A stretch of DNA of 64,000 bases from Paenibacillus_E sp040812395. Lineage in GTDB: Bacteria; Bacillota; Bacilli; Paenibacillales; NBRC-103111. The notes beneath the pieces were generated by a model, which was not told where the DNA came from, searched no databases, and saw only the letters and a list, made by a program, of their open reading frames with translations. Location of the stretch: positions 186,001 to 250,000 of the forward strand of contig NZ_JBFNXH010000006.1 of assembly GCF_040812395.1 (NCBI RefSeq), written 5' to 3'. Both the position numbers and the translations under genes were made by a program. This document shows positions 42,551 through 51,297 of the stretch, piece by piece; the stretch's first letter is position 1; each line of letters opens with the position of its first letter.

Positions 42551-43720
42551 ATGAGTACTTTATTCGAACAACGTAAACAAATCATCCAAGAACGTTATGA
42601 ATCTCTTATTAACCGTAAAAATGAGCCTTTGTTCTCGGAAAACGGTATCTATGAGCGTTATACGCATCCGGTCTTAACCGCCGCGCATGCTCCACTGGTT
42701 TGGCGATACGATTTCAATCCTGAAACCAATCCTTACTTTATGGAGCGGATCGGTGTAAACGCCGCGTTTAACCCTGGCGCTATCGAGTTAAACGGCAAGT
42801 TTTATCTGGTCGCACGTGTGGAAGGCAACGACCGCAAGTCCTTTTTCGCCGTAGCCGAGAGCGATAACGGGGTCACTGGCTTCCGCTTCTGGGACCGTCC
42901 TGTCGTGATGCCAGAGACCGAGAAACCGGACATTAACATTTACGATATGCGCCTGACTAAGCATGAAGACGGATGGATCTATGGTGTATTCTGTACGGAG
43001 CGTAAAGATCCTGACGCGGCTCCTGGAGACCTTTCAAGCGCTGTAGCACAAGCAGGTATTGCCCGCACAAAAGACTTAAAAACTTGGGAGCGCCTCCCGG
43101 ATCTCAAAACCGGATCCGCTCAACAACGAAACGTCGTCCTGCATCCGGAATTTGTAGACGGCAAGTATGCTTTCTATACACGACCTCAGGATGGATTCAT
43201 CGACGCCGGTTCCGGCGGTGGGATCGGTTGGGGATTGTCTGCAAGCATGAACCCAGCTATCCTTGATAAGGAGAGCATTATTGATCGCCGGTATTACCAC
43301 ACAATCAAGGAAGTCAAAAACGGTCAAGGCCCCGCTCCGATAAAAACGGAAAAAGGATGGCTCCACATCGCCCATGGCGTAAGAAATACTGCTGCTGGCC
43401 TACGTTATGTAATTTATGCATTCCTGACTGATCTTAAAGATCCTGCCAAGCTGCTCAGCTCACCTGCAGGTCACTTGATCGCACCGGAAGGCGAAGAACG
43501 TATCGGCGATGTATCCAATGTTGTCTTCACGAATGGCGTTATCGCTCGTGACAATGGGGATGTATACCTCTATTATGCTTCCTCCGACACCCGCTGCCAT
43601 GTAGTCACGACAACCGTCGATAGACTGCTTGACTACGTCCTGAATACACCTGAGGACCCGCTTCGTTCCTATGCATGCGTTCAGCAGAGAATAGCGTTGG
43701 TTGACAATAATCTGGCGTAA
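42551..43720 (+). CDS. 4-O-beta-D-mannosyl-D-glucose phosphorylase (GH130)
   Basis: Phosphorolyses mannosyl-glucose to mannose 1-phosphate and glucose in the cytoplasm. The 389-residue product matches the Bacteroides fragilis enzyme motif by motif as I recall it: AAHAPLVWRYDFNPETNP, INIYDMRLTKHEDGWIYG with catalytic Asp132, QQRNVVLHPEFVDGKYA, YTRPQDGFIDAGSGGGIGWG and HGVRNTAAGLRYV. ATG 42551 has GAAAGG ten bases upstream and lies 31 bases after the epimerase. A strong terminator follows. Together with the epimerase this is the mannobiose pathway that conserves bond energy as a sugar phosphate. Confidence 0.95.
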   Translation: MSTLFEQRKQIIQERYESLINRKNEPLFSENGIYERYTHPVLTAAHAPLVWRYDFNPETNPYFMERIGVNAAFNPGAIELNGKFYLVARVEGNDRKSFFAVAESDNGVTGFRFWDRPVVMPETEKPDINIYDMRLTKHEDGWIYGVFCTERKDPDAAPGDLSSAVAQAGIARTKDLKTWERLPDLKTGSAQQRNVVLHPEFVDGKYAFYTRPQDGFIDAGSGGGIGWGLSASMNPAILDKESIIDRRYYHTIKEVKNGQGPAPIKTEKGWLHIAHGVRNTAAGLRYVIYAFLTDLKDPAKLLSSPAGHLIAPEGEERIGDVSNVVFTNGVIARDNGDVYLYYASSDTRCHVVTTTVDRLLDYVLNTPEDPLRSYACVQQRIALVDNNLA

Positions 43721-43752
43721 ACAAGGATAACTGCCTTAATGCCATGAAATAG

Positions 43753-43802
43753 ACGTGACCCGGTAGGCAGCGCTTTTTTCAAAGTGCACCACCGGGTCAC
43801 GT
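43753..43802. terminator. Terminator between GH130 and response-regulator genes
   Basis: ACGTGACCCGGT (43753-43764) pairs perfectly with ACCGGGTCACGT (43791-43802), followed by TTCGTTT on the plus strand. It probably serves both convergent units. Confidence 0.85.
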
Positions 43803-43827
43803 TTCGTTTCCATGGTTTTCAGGTTGT

Positions 43828-45408
43828 TCAACTCAGCTTTTCTCGATACTGAACAGGCGTTACCCCTTTGATGGATTTGAACAATTTTGTGAAATATTGA
43901 ACGTCTTCATAACCGACAGTTCCCGCGATTTCATATATCTTTTTCGTTGGATCCCTCATGAGCTCTATCGCTTTCTCCACTCGATATTCCATCACATATT
44001 TGCTGAATGAAACGTTCATTTCCTCTTTAAAGATTTTGCTTAAGTAGGAAGCATTCATAAAGAATACATCTGCAACCGCATTTAGATTAATGGATTCGTT
44101 ATAATGCTCATCCATGTATGCAACGATCTTTTCAATCACTTTCCGCTTCTTCTTCGTTTGTGTTTTACACAAGTAAGACATGATTTTAAAGAGAGCTTCC
44201 TCAAATAAATGACGTATTTCATCAATGTTCTGAGAGCTTTGCAATAACTCGAAAAACTGTAAGCTGAATCTCGAAACATCATCCATAGACCGCTTGCTTT
44301 CGGTTGTGGCTCTTGTTATTGTGGTGAGGATTTGAAAATATAAAAACTTGAACTCAATCAGATTCATTTGTTTATTTTCTTTCACAAGCCGATCCAAATG
44401 GATGAAAACCGATTGCTTATCGCCCAATTTAACTGAATTAACTAACCCTTCAATTTCATAATGCTTATACTTCTCTGTTTTAGCAGAAACAGCTGAGGTC
44501 GTGCCGCTTTCTTGATTGAGAAACCCGCTTAGCAATAAAGACTGCTTCGCTTGTCGGTATGACAAAGAAATCTCGATAAGGTTAGAACAGCATCCTCCAT
44601 ATCCAATTTCGACAGGACATCCAAATATTTTATAGATCATATGACTGATGCCTGCCGAATCGATCAACTGGCAAAGATTATCGGTGGCAAGGCCAGAAGA
44701 TACAATGGCCACTACTTCATCAGAATGTGTAAAAGTAAACGTTTTGCAGTTCATCTCTTGAAGCATATCTCCGACCAAATTTCCTATAACGAACTGTGTG
44801 AATTCGGCATCTAAATCTATGCCATCTTCTTGCGATTGTTTAAATTGAAAAATCATACAATAATGATTCAGATTTGCATGTTCGATCTGAAAATCATTTA
44901 GAGCAGCAACAATCTCTTGTTCATTTTGAATCCGCCCATTGATCAGATTAACGAATACCATTTCTTTCAACATAGGTAACCGCTTGTTGACTTGCGTATC
45001 TGCCTTTTGCAGCAATTCCGCTTTTTTCTTCTCAGATTGAATGAGGTCCACACATTTTCTTACGACATGAAGCAAATCATGGTCTTCAACCGGCTTCAGT
45101 ATATAGTCGAAAGCGCCGAGAGACAGCGCATTTTTGGCATATTCAAAGTCACTGTAGCCACTGATAATAATGACTTTCGCCTGAAGCTGACGTTCTCTTA
45201 AAGATTGAATGAGTTCAAGCCCCCCCATATGGGGCATGCGAATATCGGTCAGAATGATATCGGGAGCAAGTAGAAGCGCTTTCTCCAGTGCTTCATTGCC
45301 GCAGCTTGCCTCATCAATCACTTCGATCCCCAGCTGATCCCAATCTATGGTATGGATCAGTCTTTCGCGCACCCAAGCTTCGTCATCCACTACCATCATT
45401 TTTATCAT
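43828..45408 (-). CDS. YesN-type response regulator with AraC DNA-binding domain
   Basis: The 526-residue product has a receiver domain with phospho-acceptor Asp55 (IILTDIRMPHMGG), acidic pair DDE at 8-10 and lysine in YILKPVEDHD. A long middle region is followed by a C-terminal AraC-type helix-turn-helix pair (SINLNAVADVFFMNASYLSK; IYEIAGTVGYEDVQYFTKLF). Such regulators activate sugar-uptake operons in Paenibacillus and Bacillus. The start overlaps the kinase stop by four bases. It probably controls the ribose-type importer encoded upstream on the same strand or other genes of the island; the targets are not shown by sequence. Confidence 0.93.
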   Translation of the reverse strand: MIKMMVVDDEAWVRERLIHTIDWDQLGIEVIDEASCGNEALEKALLLAPDIILTDIRMPHMGGLELIQSLRERQLQAKVIIISGYSDFEYAKNALSLGAFDYILKPVEDHDLLHVVRKCVDLIQSEKKKAELLQKADTQVNKRLPMLKEMVFVNLINGRIQNEQEIVAALNDFQIEHANLNHYCMIFQFKQSQEDGIDLDAEFTQFVIGNLVGDMLQEMNCKTFTFTHSDEVVAIVSSGLATDNLCQLIDSAGISHMIYKIFGCPVEIGYGGCCSNLIEISLSYRQAKQSLLLSGFLNQESGTTSAVSAKTEKYKHYEIEGLVNSVKLGDKQSVFIHLDRLVKENKQMNLIEFKFLYFQILTTITRATTESKRSMDDVSRFSLQFFELLQSSQNIDEIRHLFEEALFKIMSYLCKTQTKKKRKVIEKIVAYMDEHYNESINLNAVADVFFMNASYLSKIFKEEMNVSFSKYVMEYRVEKAIELMRDPTKKIYEIAGTVGYEDVQYFTKLFKSIKGVTPVQYREKLS

Positions 45409-47219
45409 GTCGCAGGCACCTCTTTGGCAACTATCGGAATTTCTATCGTTACTCTCGTTCCTTCCCCAGAGACGCTCTCGATTTGAATGCCATAACTGGC
45501 TCCGTATTTTAAACGGATTTGTCGGATTAAGTTTCTCAGGGCGAAGCTGGATGTCTCCTCTGTCGCTTCAACCTGGAGGCTTTGCCTTAATCGCAATAAT
45601 GCTTCTTCTTTCATTCCACTGCCGTTGTCTTCCACAATGATTTTGAGTTTCCCTTCGAGAGAAGATACTTCAATTGAAATATGACCGTATCCCCTTGCTT
45701 TCTCGATTCCGTGATAGACCGAGTTCTCAACAATAGGCTGCAGCAGCATTTTAGGTACCAGACAATCTGCGAGCTCCTCTGGAAGATCTATATGAAAGCT
45801 GATCTCCCCTCGATAACGAATATTGATAATAGTTAAATAACTGACAACTAAACTTACAGCATCTTTTAATGAAACGATATCTTTGCCGCCGCTTAAGCTG
45901 ATTCTGAAAAATTTGGATAAAGCAGCCACCATTTGTGATATCTCTTCGACCTTTTTTATTTTCGCGATGCTATAGATGGAATCAAGCGTATTGTATAAAA
46001 AATGCGGGTTGATTTGAGCCTGCAGCAGCTTAATTTCAGCTTCAAGTTTATACAGCTTTTCATTGGCAAGGTCTTTGACAAGCGCATTCAGTTCATCCGC
46101 CATATCATTAAATCCTTGATACACCTGCCTAAACTCATCTTGACGATTGTCCCGTATTCGTATATCCAAATTCCTGTTTCCGATTTTTTGCATTGCTTTT
46201 ATAAGCTTTAATAAAGGTTTATAAAACTGATTAGATAAAAAGAAACTAACCATAAAGATGATGATCGCCATAATTGTGACAAGGACGATGAAAAAGTTCC
46301 TGATTTCATATACTTTTCCCAAAATCTCGGACGATGGTATAACGACGACATACCTCCACTTGTTATACGTTGAGATCGAATAGACAATGAATTGTTTATC
46401 GACAAAAAAACTGCCGCTTTCTTTTCCTGACGATTGAATCTTATCGTTAATCTGTGCGAAGAGGTCCGTTTTGTTTCCCACAACGCTCATATCTGAATGG
46501 GCAACAACATGAGAGTCGGCATCCAAGACGACGAAATCCCCTGGAATGCCTCTTTGTATTTTCCTATAATAGTCGCTGATATAACTCTCCCTTACATTGA
46601 CAGACAGAACCGCGATCGTATTCCCTTCTTCATCTTTTAGAACCTTGTTAAAGGAAATCAATTTACTGTCTTCCAGACGGCTAGAAATATGATTCAAGCT
46701 ATAATAATCGACGGGAGCGGCTACAAACCAGTGTTCATTGCCGTCTATCTTCTGACTTTCGCTTATAAAATCAATATTATTCACATCAACATCTTCATAG
46801 TAGGTAGATTTAGAATCGAGGATTGCATTTTGCTTAACCAAATATAAATAAAAGGAATCGGTGCCTTCCAGCACATTCTGAATTTTAATGCGTGTGATGA
46901 AAAAGCGAAGCAAATCCAACATCCCTGCATACTTTTCGTTTTTCACCTCTGGGGTGAGCCGTGTTTCTTGTTTAGCAAGGGTTAAGAGACGGTTATCCGT
47001 TAGTATTAACTTGCTTAATCCAGTTACATTATCAAGAGCGGAATCGATATTATTGACAGCGAAATCAATACTGCTTATGACAACCTTGGAAGTCTGATCC
47101 GTGATGGATTGTGAGGACCTATTGTAGAGCAATGCACTGACAATGATCATGGGAATGAGGATAACGATGAACATACTTATGAACATTTTGATCCGAAAAC
47201 TAATGTTTTGAAATATCAT
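45405..47219 (-). CDS. YesM-type sensor histidine kinase
   Basis: The 604-residue product has a membrane segment at about 11-31, an extracellular sensing (Cache-like) region to about 280, a second membrane segment (IVLVTIMAIIIFMVSFFL), a HAMP domain, and a His_kinase/HATPase module. The phospho-accepting histidine is in INPHFLYNTLDSIYSIAK, the N-box in QPIVENSVYHGIEKA and the G-box in VEDNGSGMKEE. The start at ATG 47219 (MIFQNISFRIK) has AAGAGGA ten bases before; a longer reading from 47258 lacks a ribosome site. It partners with the response regulator downstream and senses an extracellular ligand, perhaps a sugar or binding protein. Confidence 0.93.
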   Translation of the reverse strand: MIFQNISFRIKMFISMFIVILIPMIIVSALLYNRSSQSITDQTSKVVISSIDFAVNNIDSALDNVTGLSKLILTDNRLLTLAKQETRLTPEVKNEKYAGMLDLLRFFITRIKIQNVLEGTDSFYLYLVKQNAILDSKSTYYEDVDVNNIDFISESQKIDGNEHWFVAAPVDYYSLNHISSRLEDSKLISFNKVLKDEEGNTIAVLSVNVRESYISDYYRKIQRGIPGDFVVLDADSHVVAHSDMSVVGNKTDLFAQINDKIQSSGKESGSFFVDKQFIVYSISTYNKWRYVVVIPSSEILGKVYEIRNFFIVLVTIMAIIIFMVSFFLSNQFYKPLLKLIKAMQKIGNRNLDIRIRDNRQDEFRQVYQGFNDMADELNALVKDLANEKLYKLEAEIKLLQAQINPHFLYNTLDSIYSIAKIKKVEEISQMVAALSKFFRISLSGGKDIVSLKDAVSLVVSYLTIINIRYRGEISFHIDLPEELADCLVPKMLLQPIVENSVYHGIEKARGYGHISIEVSSLEGKLKIIVEDNGSGMKEEALLRLRQSLQVEATEETSSFALRNLIRQIRLKYGASYGIQIESVSGEGTRVTIEIPIVAKEVPAT

Positions 47220-47249
47220 CCGCTGTCCATTCCTCTTGAGATGGAACAA

Positions 47250-47281
47250 TCCCTTCACCCTGATCTTACAGGGAAAAGGGA
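47250..47281 (-). other. Hairpin between the permease and kinase genes
   Basis: TCCCTT-CCCTG (47250-47262) pairs with CAGGG-AAGGGA (47269-47281) around a small internal loop. There is no T run, so it is more likely a message-processing or stability element that lowers regulator expression relative to the importer. Confidence 0.5.
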
Positions 47282-47309
47282 CGCCACCGCGATTATAGTC
47301 CTATCTTGT

Positions 47310-48314
47310 TTAACTGCGTTTCTTCATCAATTGTATCGTTGTGATCAGCACGGCCGTCAATATCAAGAGCCCACGGACGATATACTGAACATATTCATTG
47401 ACATTCAAGAGCGTCATCGCATTGATGAGTACACCCAGGAATATCAAACCGATAAAAGTCCCCCATACTTTGCCAATGCCTCCAAACAAGCTCGTGCCGC
47501 CAATAATGACCGATGAAATCGCAATCATTTCCCAGCCTTTGCCGAAGTTGAACGAACCGGACATAACCTGAGAAGAAACGAGCACACCGCTAAGCGCGGA
47601 GCAGAGCTGGACGACTATCATACATATCGTTTTGACACGCGGCACATTAATGCCTGACAGGCGGGCTGACTCCGGATTACCGCCTACCGCATAGACGGAA
47701 CGTCCGAATTTGGTATAGTTCATCACGATAAAAATAATCGCGAATACAATAAGCAAAACAATGGCGGGAATCGGAATCGAGAATAGTTGGCCGGCTCCCA
47801 GTACATTATACCATGCGGGCAATGTCGTTACCGGAAATCCTTTTGATATAACAGCAGCAACACCATAGATAACATTCAACATAGCCAGTGTAATAATAAA
47901 AGAGGGGACTTTATACTTTGTTAAAATCCAGCCGTTAAACAGCCCGATCAAACCGGATGCCACAAATGACAGAATAATACCCACGATGACGGCAGCATCC
48001 ATCGACATGATGCCCGCACCTGCAAGCTTGCCGGTCGTAAGGCCAATAATGACCCCCGTTAAAGCAACCGTGGATCCAATGGACAGATCGATCTCGCCAG
48101 CAATGATAACAATCGTCATGCCAAAGGCGATACAGCCCTGCAATGCCATATTTCTTAAAATGTTCAAGATGTTATCCGTGGTTAAAAAGCCGGATGATGC
48201 GAAAGTCATCATAATGACGATGACCAGAAGGATGATCTCCAGAACATGCTTGCTTAATTTCTTCTTCAAATTAAACGACGAAGAAGACAAATTTACGGAT
48301 GCTGATGTTTTCAT
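47310..48314 (-). CDS. Ribose-type sugar ABC importer, permease
   Basis: The 334-residue product of the RbsC/BPD_transp_2 family has eight to ten membrane segments, the hallmark GEIDLSIGSTVALTG near residue 75, and GGTSLFGGIGKVWGTFIGLIFLG, split here as GGTSLFGGIGKVWGT and FIGLIFLG, near 270. It forms the channel of a CUT2 importer with the ATPase upstream (4-base overlap) and the binding protein before that. The substrate is not deducible; position in the mannan island suggests a monosaccharide or disaccharide from galactomannan. Confidence 0.95.
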   Translation of the reverse strand: MKTSASVNLSSSSFNLKKKLSKHVLEIILLVIVIMMTFASSGFLTTDNILNILRNMALQGCIAFGMTIVIIAGEIDLSIGSTVALTGVIIGLTTGKLAGAGIMSMDAAVIVGIILSFVASGLIGLFNGWILTKYKVPSFIITLAMLNVIYGVAAVISKGFPVTTLPAWYNVLGAGQLFSIPIPAIVLLIVFAIIFIVMNYTKFGRSVYAVGGNPESARLSGINVPRVKTICMIVVQLCSALSGVLVSSQVMSGSFNFGKGWEMIAISSVIIGGTSLFGGIGKVWGTFIGLIFLGVLINAMTLLNVNEYVQYIVRGLLILTAVLITTIQLMKKRS

Positions 48315-49798
48315 GATGCTTCCCCTCCCATACTAAGCGCGTAGAGCTCTTCTATTTTCAAAGCTTCCGGCGCATACTCCCCTGAAATTTTTCCGTCCTT
48401 CAAAATGAGGATGCGATGGCAAACCTCAAGCAGCTCCTCCAGCTCCGATGAGACCATGATGCTGGAAATCCCTTTGCGGGACTGCTCCCAAATAATTTGA
48501 AAGATTTGTTGTTTGGCATTAACATCAATGCCTCGCGTCGGCTCATCAAAAAACATAATGCTCGGTTTCGTGTTTAACCAATTTCCGACAACCACTTTTT
48601 GTTGATTCCCTCCGGATAGGGAGGACACCTGATGATTCACATCCGCAACCTTGATTTGGAGGTCATTCACTTGCCGTTGAACGAAAGATTCCTCTTCCTT
48701 TTTACGGATAAATAAACCCTTAGCTATTAAATCCAGGCTTGCCACACATAAATTATCCTTGATCGAAGCAATCTGAATGAGCCCTTCATGCTTACGGTCT
48801 TCCGGCGTGTAGGCCAGTCCAGCTTTTTTCATCTTTTCCGGAGTAGGCGATTGAATTTTCTGCCCACTGCAATAAATTTCGCCGCTATCAAACGGATCAG
48901 CGCCGAAGATCGATTTGAGCAGCTCGGTTCGGCCTGACCCGAGCATTCCCGCGATACCAAGAACTTCGCCTTTTCTTAACTGAAAGCTTACATCCTGAAA
49001 CTTATGTTTACGGGTCAGCCCTTTTACTTCCAGTACAACTTCGCTCGATATCGTTAAATTCTCGGGACGGGTTCGTATTTCCACATCGCCAAACATCATG
49101 CCGATCAAATCTTTACGAGTCAAATCCTGCATGGGCGCTTTTCCGATAAAGTGGCCTTCACGCAAAACCGTGCAAGTATCCGCAATTTCCCAAAGCTCAT
49201 GCAAACGGTGTGAAACATAGATAATGATGACATTCTTCTTTTTCAATTCCCTGATCATCTTGAATAACGATTCAATTTCGTTTTTCGCAAGGGCGGATGT
49301 CGGTTCATCCAATTGCAGAACCTTCGGATTAAAGCTCATTGCTTTTACAATTTCAATCATTTGGGCCTGACCAACGCTTAAGTTGTATACCGTTTCTTCT
49401 GCTGGAATATCCACACCAAGTTCTTTTAAAATTTCATTCGCCATCGCATATGTTTTTTTCCAGTCCACGACCATACCCTTCATAGGCATTCGGCCAAGAA
49501 AAATGTTTTCCGCAACAGTCAAGCCGGGTACTAGACTTAACTCCTGATAAACCGTCACAATACCCTTTGCAAAAGCATCTCTCGGATCACGAAATTTCAA
49601 TGACGCTCCATCCAGGATGACCTCTCCCTGTGTAGGTTCGACCGCACCTGAAAAAATTTTCAGCAAGGTTGATTTTCCAGATCCATTCTTCCCAAGCAGT
49701 GCATGCACCTTTCCGCTTTCAAACGATACGGAGACTTGGTCCAAAGCCACAGTCCCTGGATATACTTTCGTTATTTTGCTGGTCTCCAATAAACTCAT
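48311..49798 (-). CDS. Ribose-type sugar ABC importer, double ATPase
   Basis: The 495-residue RbsA-like protein is two fused ATPase domains. The first has Walker A GKNGSGKST, signature LSVGQAQMIEIVKA and Walker B VLQLDEPTSAL. The second has the degenerate A motif GMLGSGRTE, signature LSGGNQQKVVVGNW and Walker B IMFFDEPTRGID. This is typical of CUT2 transporters. It is the middle gene of the binding protein-ATPase-permease operon. Confidence 0.96.
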   Translation of the reverse strand: MSLLETSKITKVYPGTVALDQVSVSFESGKVHALLGKNGSGKSTLLKIFSGAVEPTQGEVILDGASLKFRDPRDAFAKGIVTVYQELSLVPGLTVAENIFLGRMPMKGMVVDWKKTYAMANEILKELGVDIPAEETVYNLSVGQAQMIEIVKAMSFNPKVLQLDEPTSALAKNEIESLFKMIRELKKKNVIIIYVSHRLHELWEIADTCTVLREGHFIGKAPMQDLTRKDLIGMMFGDVEIRTRPENLTISSEVVLEVKGLTRKHKFQDVSFQLRKGEVLGIAGMLGSGRTELLKSIFGADPFDSGEIYCSGQKIQSPTPEKMKKAGLAYTPEDRKHEGLIQIASIKDNLCVASLDLIAKGLFIRKKEEESFVQRQVNDLQIKVADVNHQVSSLSGGNQQKVVVGNWLNTKPSIMFFDEPTRGIDVNAKQQIFQIIWEQSRKGISSIMVSSELEELLEVCHRILILKDGKISGEYAPEALKIEELYALSMGGEAS

Positions 49799-49835
49799 GG
49801 GCCTACCTCACAGTTCTCTCTCGTTTATATGGTTT

Positions 49836-49867
49836 GGGGATGCCTCGTTCTTCTGACCGGGCACCCC
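49836..49867 (-). other. Imperfect GC-rich hairpin between binding-protein and ATPase genes
   Basis: GGGG-TGCC pairs with GGCA-CCCC (49836-49844 with 49860-49867, one bulge each side). There is no T run. Such hairpins commonly protect the binding-protein message so that it outnumbers the transporter message. Confidence 0.55.
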
Positions 49868-49890
49868 ATTTGCAAGAAAATTCCAGACGG

Positions 49891-50943
49891 TTATTTACCC
49901 ATTTTCGTTTTCAGATCGGCTTCGAACTTGGCAATGCCTTCAGGATTGGAACGGCTGAGCAGAATACCGTCTACAATGGTAGTCTTCCCTTTGCTCGCAC
50001 TGACATCTTCACCTTTTAAACTTTTGATGAGCAGCTCCATCGCTTTATAACCCATGTTGTAAGGATCTTGCCCCGTAATGGCTTGGAGAATGCCATCTTT
50101 ATCCTTTAACATTGAAATCAATTGATCGCTCGCATCTGTGCCGAACACAGCTACTTTGCCAGCTTTTCCGGCATTTTTCACGGCCATTGTCGCTCCGATT
50201 GTACCACCCTCATTAGCCGACCAAACAATATTTATATCCGGATGCGCTGTCAAAATATCACCTGTTACTGATACAGCTTTATCTTGAATCCAAGCGTCTT
50301 GGTCGGCAACAACTTCGACGTTAGGGTTGACTTTCTTCACTTCATCAAGGAATCCGTTTACACGGTCGGAACTTTGTTGCGGAAGTTGAGATTTGTACTG
50401 TAGAATGGCGATTTTTGCCTTTCCGTCAAGTTTCTCTTTGATATATTGTGCCGCTGCCTTACCTGTAATTTGTCCAATATTTTTATTCTCCGAGGTATAC
50501 CCGCCGGCGATAAAAGATGCATTCGTCAAAGAAATATTCGTTACGGCAACCTTCAAGCCTTGTTCATCTGCTTTCTTTAAAGATGCGACAGAGGAATCCT
50601 GATTCAAAGGCGCGATCGCGATGCCATTTACCTTTTGCGAAATATACGTATTGATCAATTCTGCTTCTTTTCCTTGGTCATTACTTGTGTTGCCTGTTAG
50701 CACTTTAACTCCCGCTGCTTTTGCAGCATCTTGGTATCCAAGTGACAAAAGCTTCATGAATTGGTCTTCTTGGAACACAACACCCGCCACAACCAGATCT
50801 GTCTTCTTCTCAGGAGATTTGGCTTCCGTGTTTGCCGCTGGTTTTGATGATTCAGTGGCTGTCTTCGTAGTGCCGCAGGCTGCTAGAGAAAGGGAAAAAA
50901 CGGTGACCGTCGCAAGAAGCAATAATTTTTTCATGTTTTTCAT
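49891..50943 (-). CDS. Ribose-type sugar ABC importer, binding lipoprotein
   Basis: The 350-residue product begins MKNMKKLLLLATVTVFS, with lipobox LAAC (Cys at about 22), then a Thr/Ser/Lys-rich linker and a periplasmic-binding type 1 fold (Peripla_BP_4). Typical elements are VAPLNQDSS, VIWSANEGGTIGATMAVKNAG and VFGTDASDQLI. The start at ATG 50943 follows AGGGGAG. It is first gene of the CUT2 operon; a consensus cre lies 44 bases upstream, so CcpA control is expected. Confidence 0.95.
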   Translation of the reverse strand: MKNMKKLLLLATVTVFSLSLAACGTTKTATESSKPAANTEAKSPEKKTDLVVAGVVFQEDQFMKLLSLGYQDAAKAAGVKVLTGNTSNDQGKEAELINTYISQKVNGIAIAPLNQDSSVASLKKADEQGLKVAVTNISLTNASFIAGGYTSENKNIGQITGKAAAQYIKEKLDGKAKIAILQYKSQLPQQSSDRVNGFLDEVKKVNPNVEVVADQDAWIQDKAVSVTGDILTAHPDINIVWSANEGGTIGATMAVKNAGKAGKVAVFGTDASDQLISMLKDKDGILQAITGQDPYNMGYKAMELLIKSLKGEDVSASKGKTTIVDGILLSRSNPEGIAKFEADLKTKMGK

Positions 50944-50986
50944 TGGAGCAACTCCCCTATTTTGAGTTTTTGGATACTGCATTCTT

Positions 50987-51000
50987 TGAAACCGCTATCA
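50987..51000. promoter_or_regulatory. Consensus cre site before the ribose-type importer
   Basis: TGAAACCGCTATCA fits the cre consensus TGWNANCGNTNWCA at all 14 positions. It lies in the 354-base gap 50944-51297, which otherwise shows no gene. Confidence 0.75.
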
Positions 51001-51297
51001 CAAATACCCTTACAAGAAATATCCAACAAAGATTACTGATGGGACTTCCTTCACCCCCTGTAATGATTATTCAAACAATAGCTTACAACTTGAAGCATTC
51101 CTTGCTTGTAAGTAAATTATAGGCTGGAACAACAACCGCCTACAACGAGAGTAGTTTTATATTTCTTGTAGTATTTTTGTTTTTTTCTGTAAACCATTCC
51201 AAACATAAAAAGGACAGAAGTATGGAAATGGAACAACCATACATCTGCCCTTTTGCGAAGCGAAGCTACCGCTTGAATATTTAAATCAAATCTAAAA

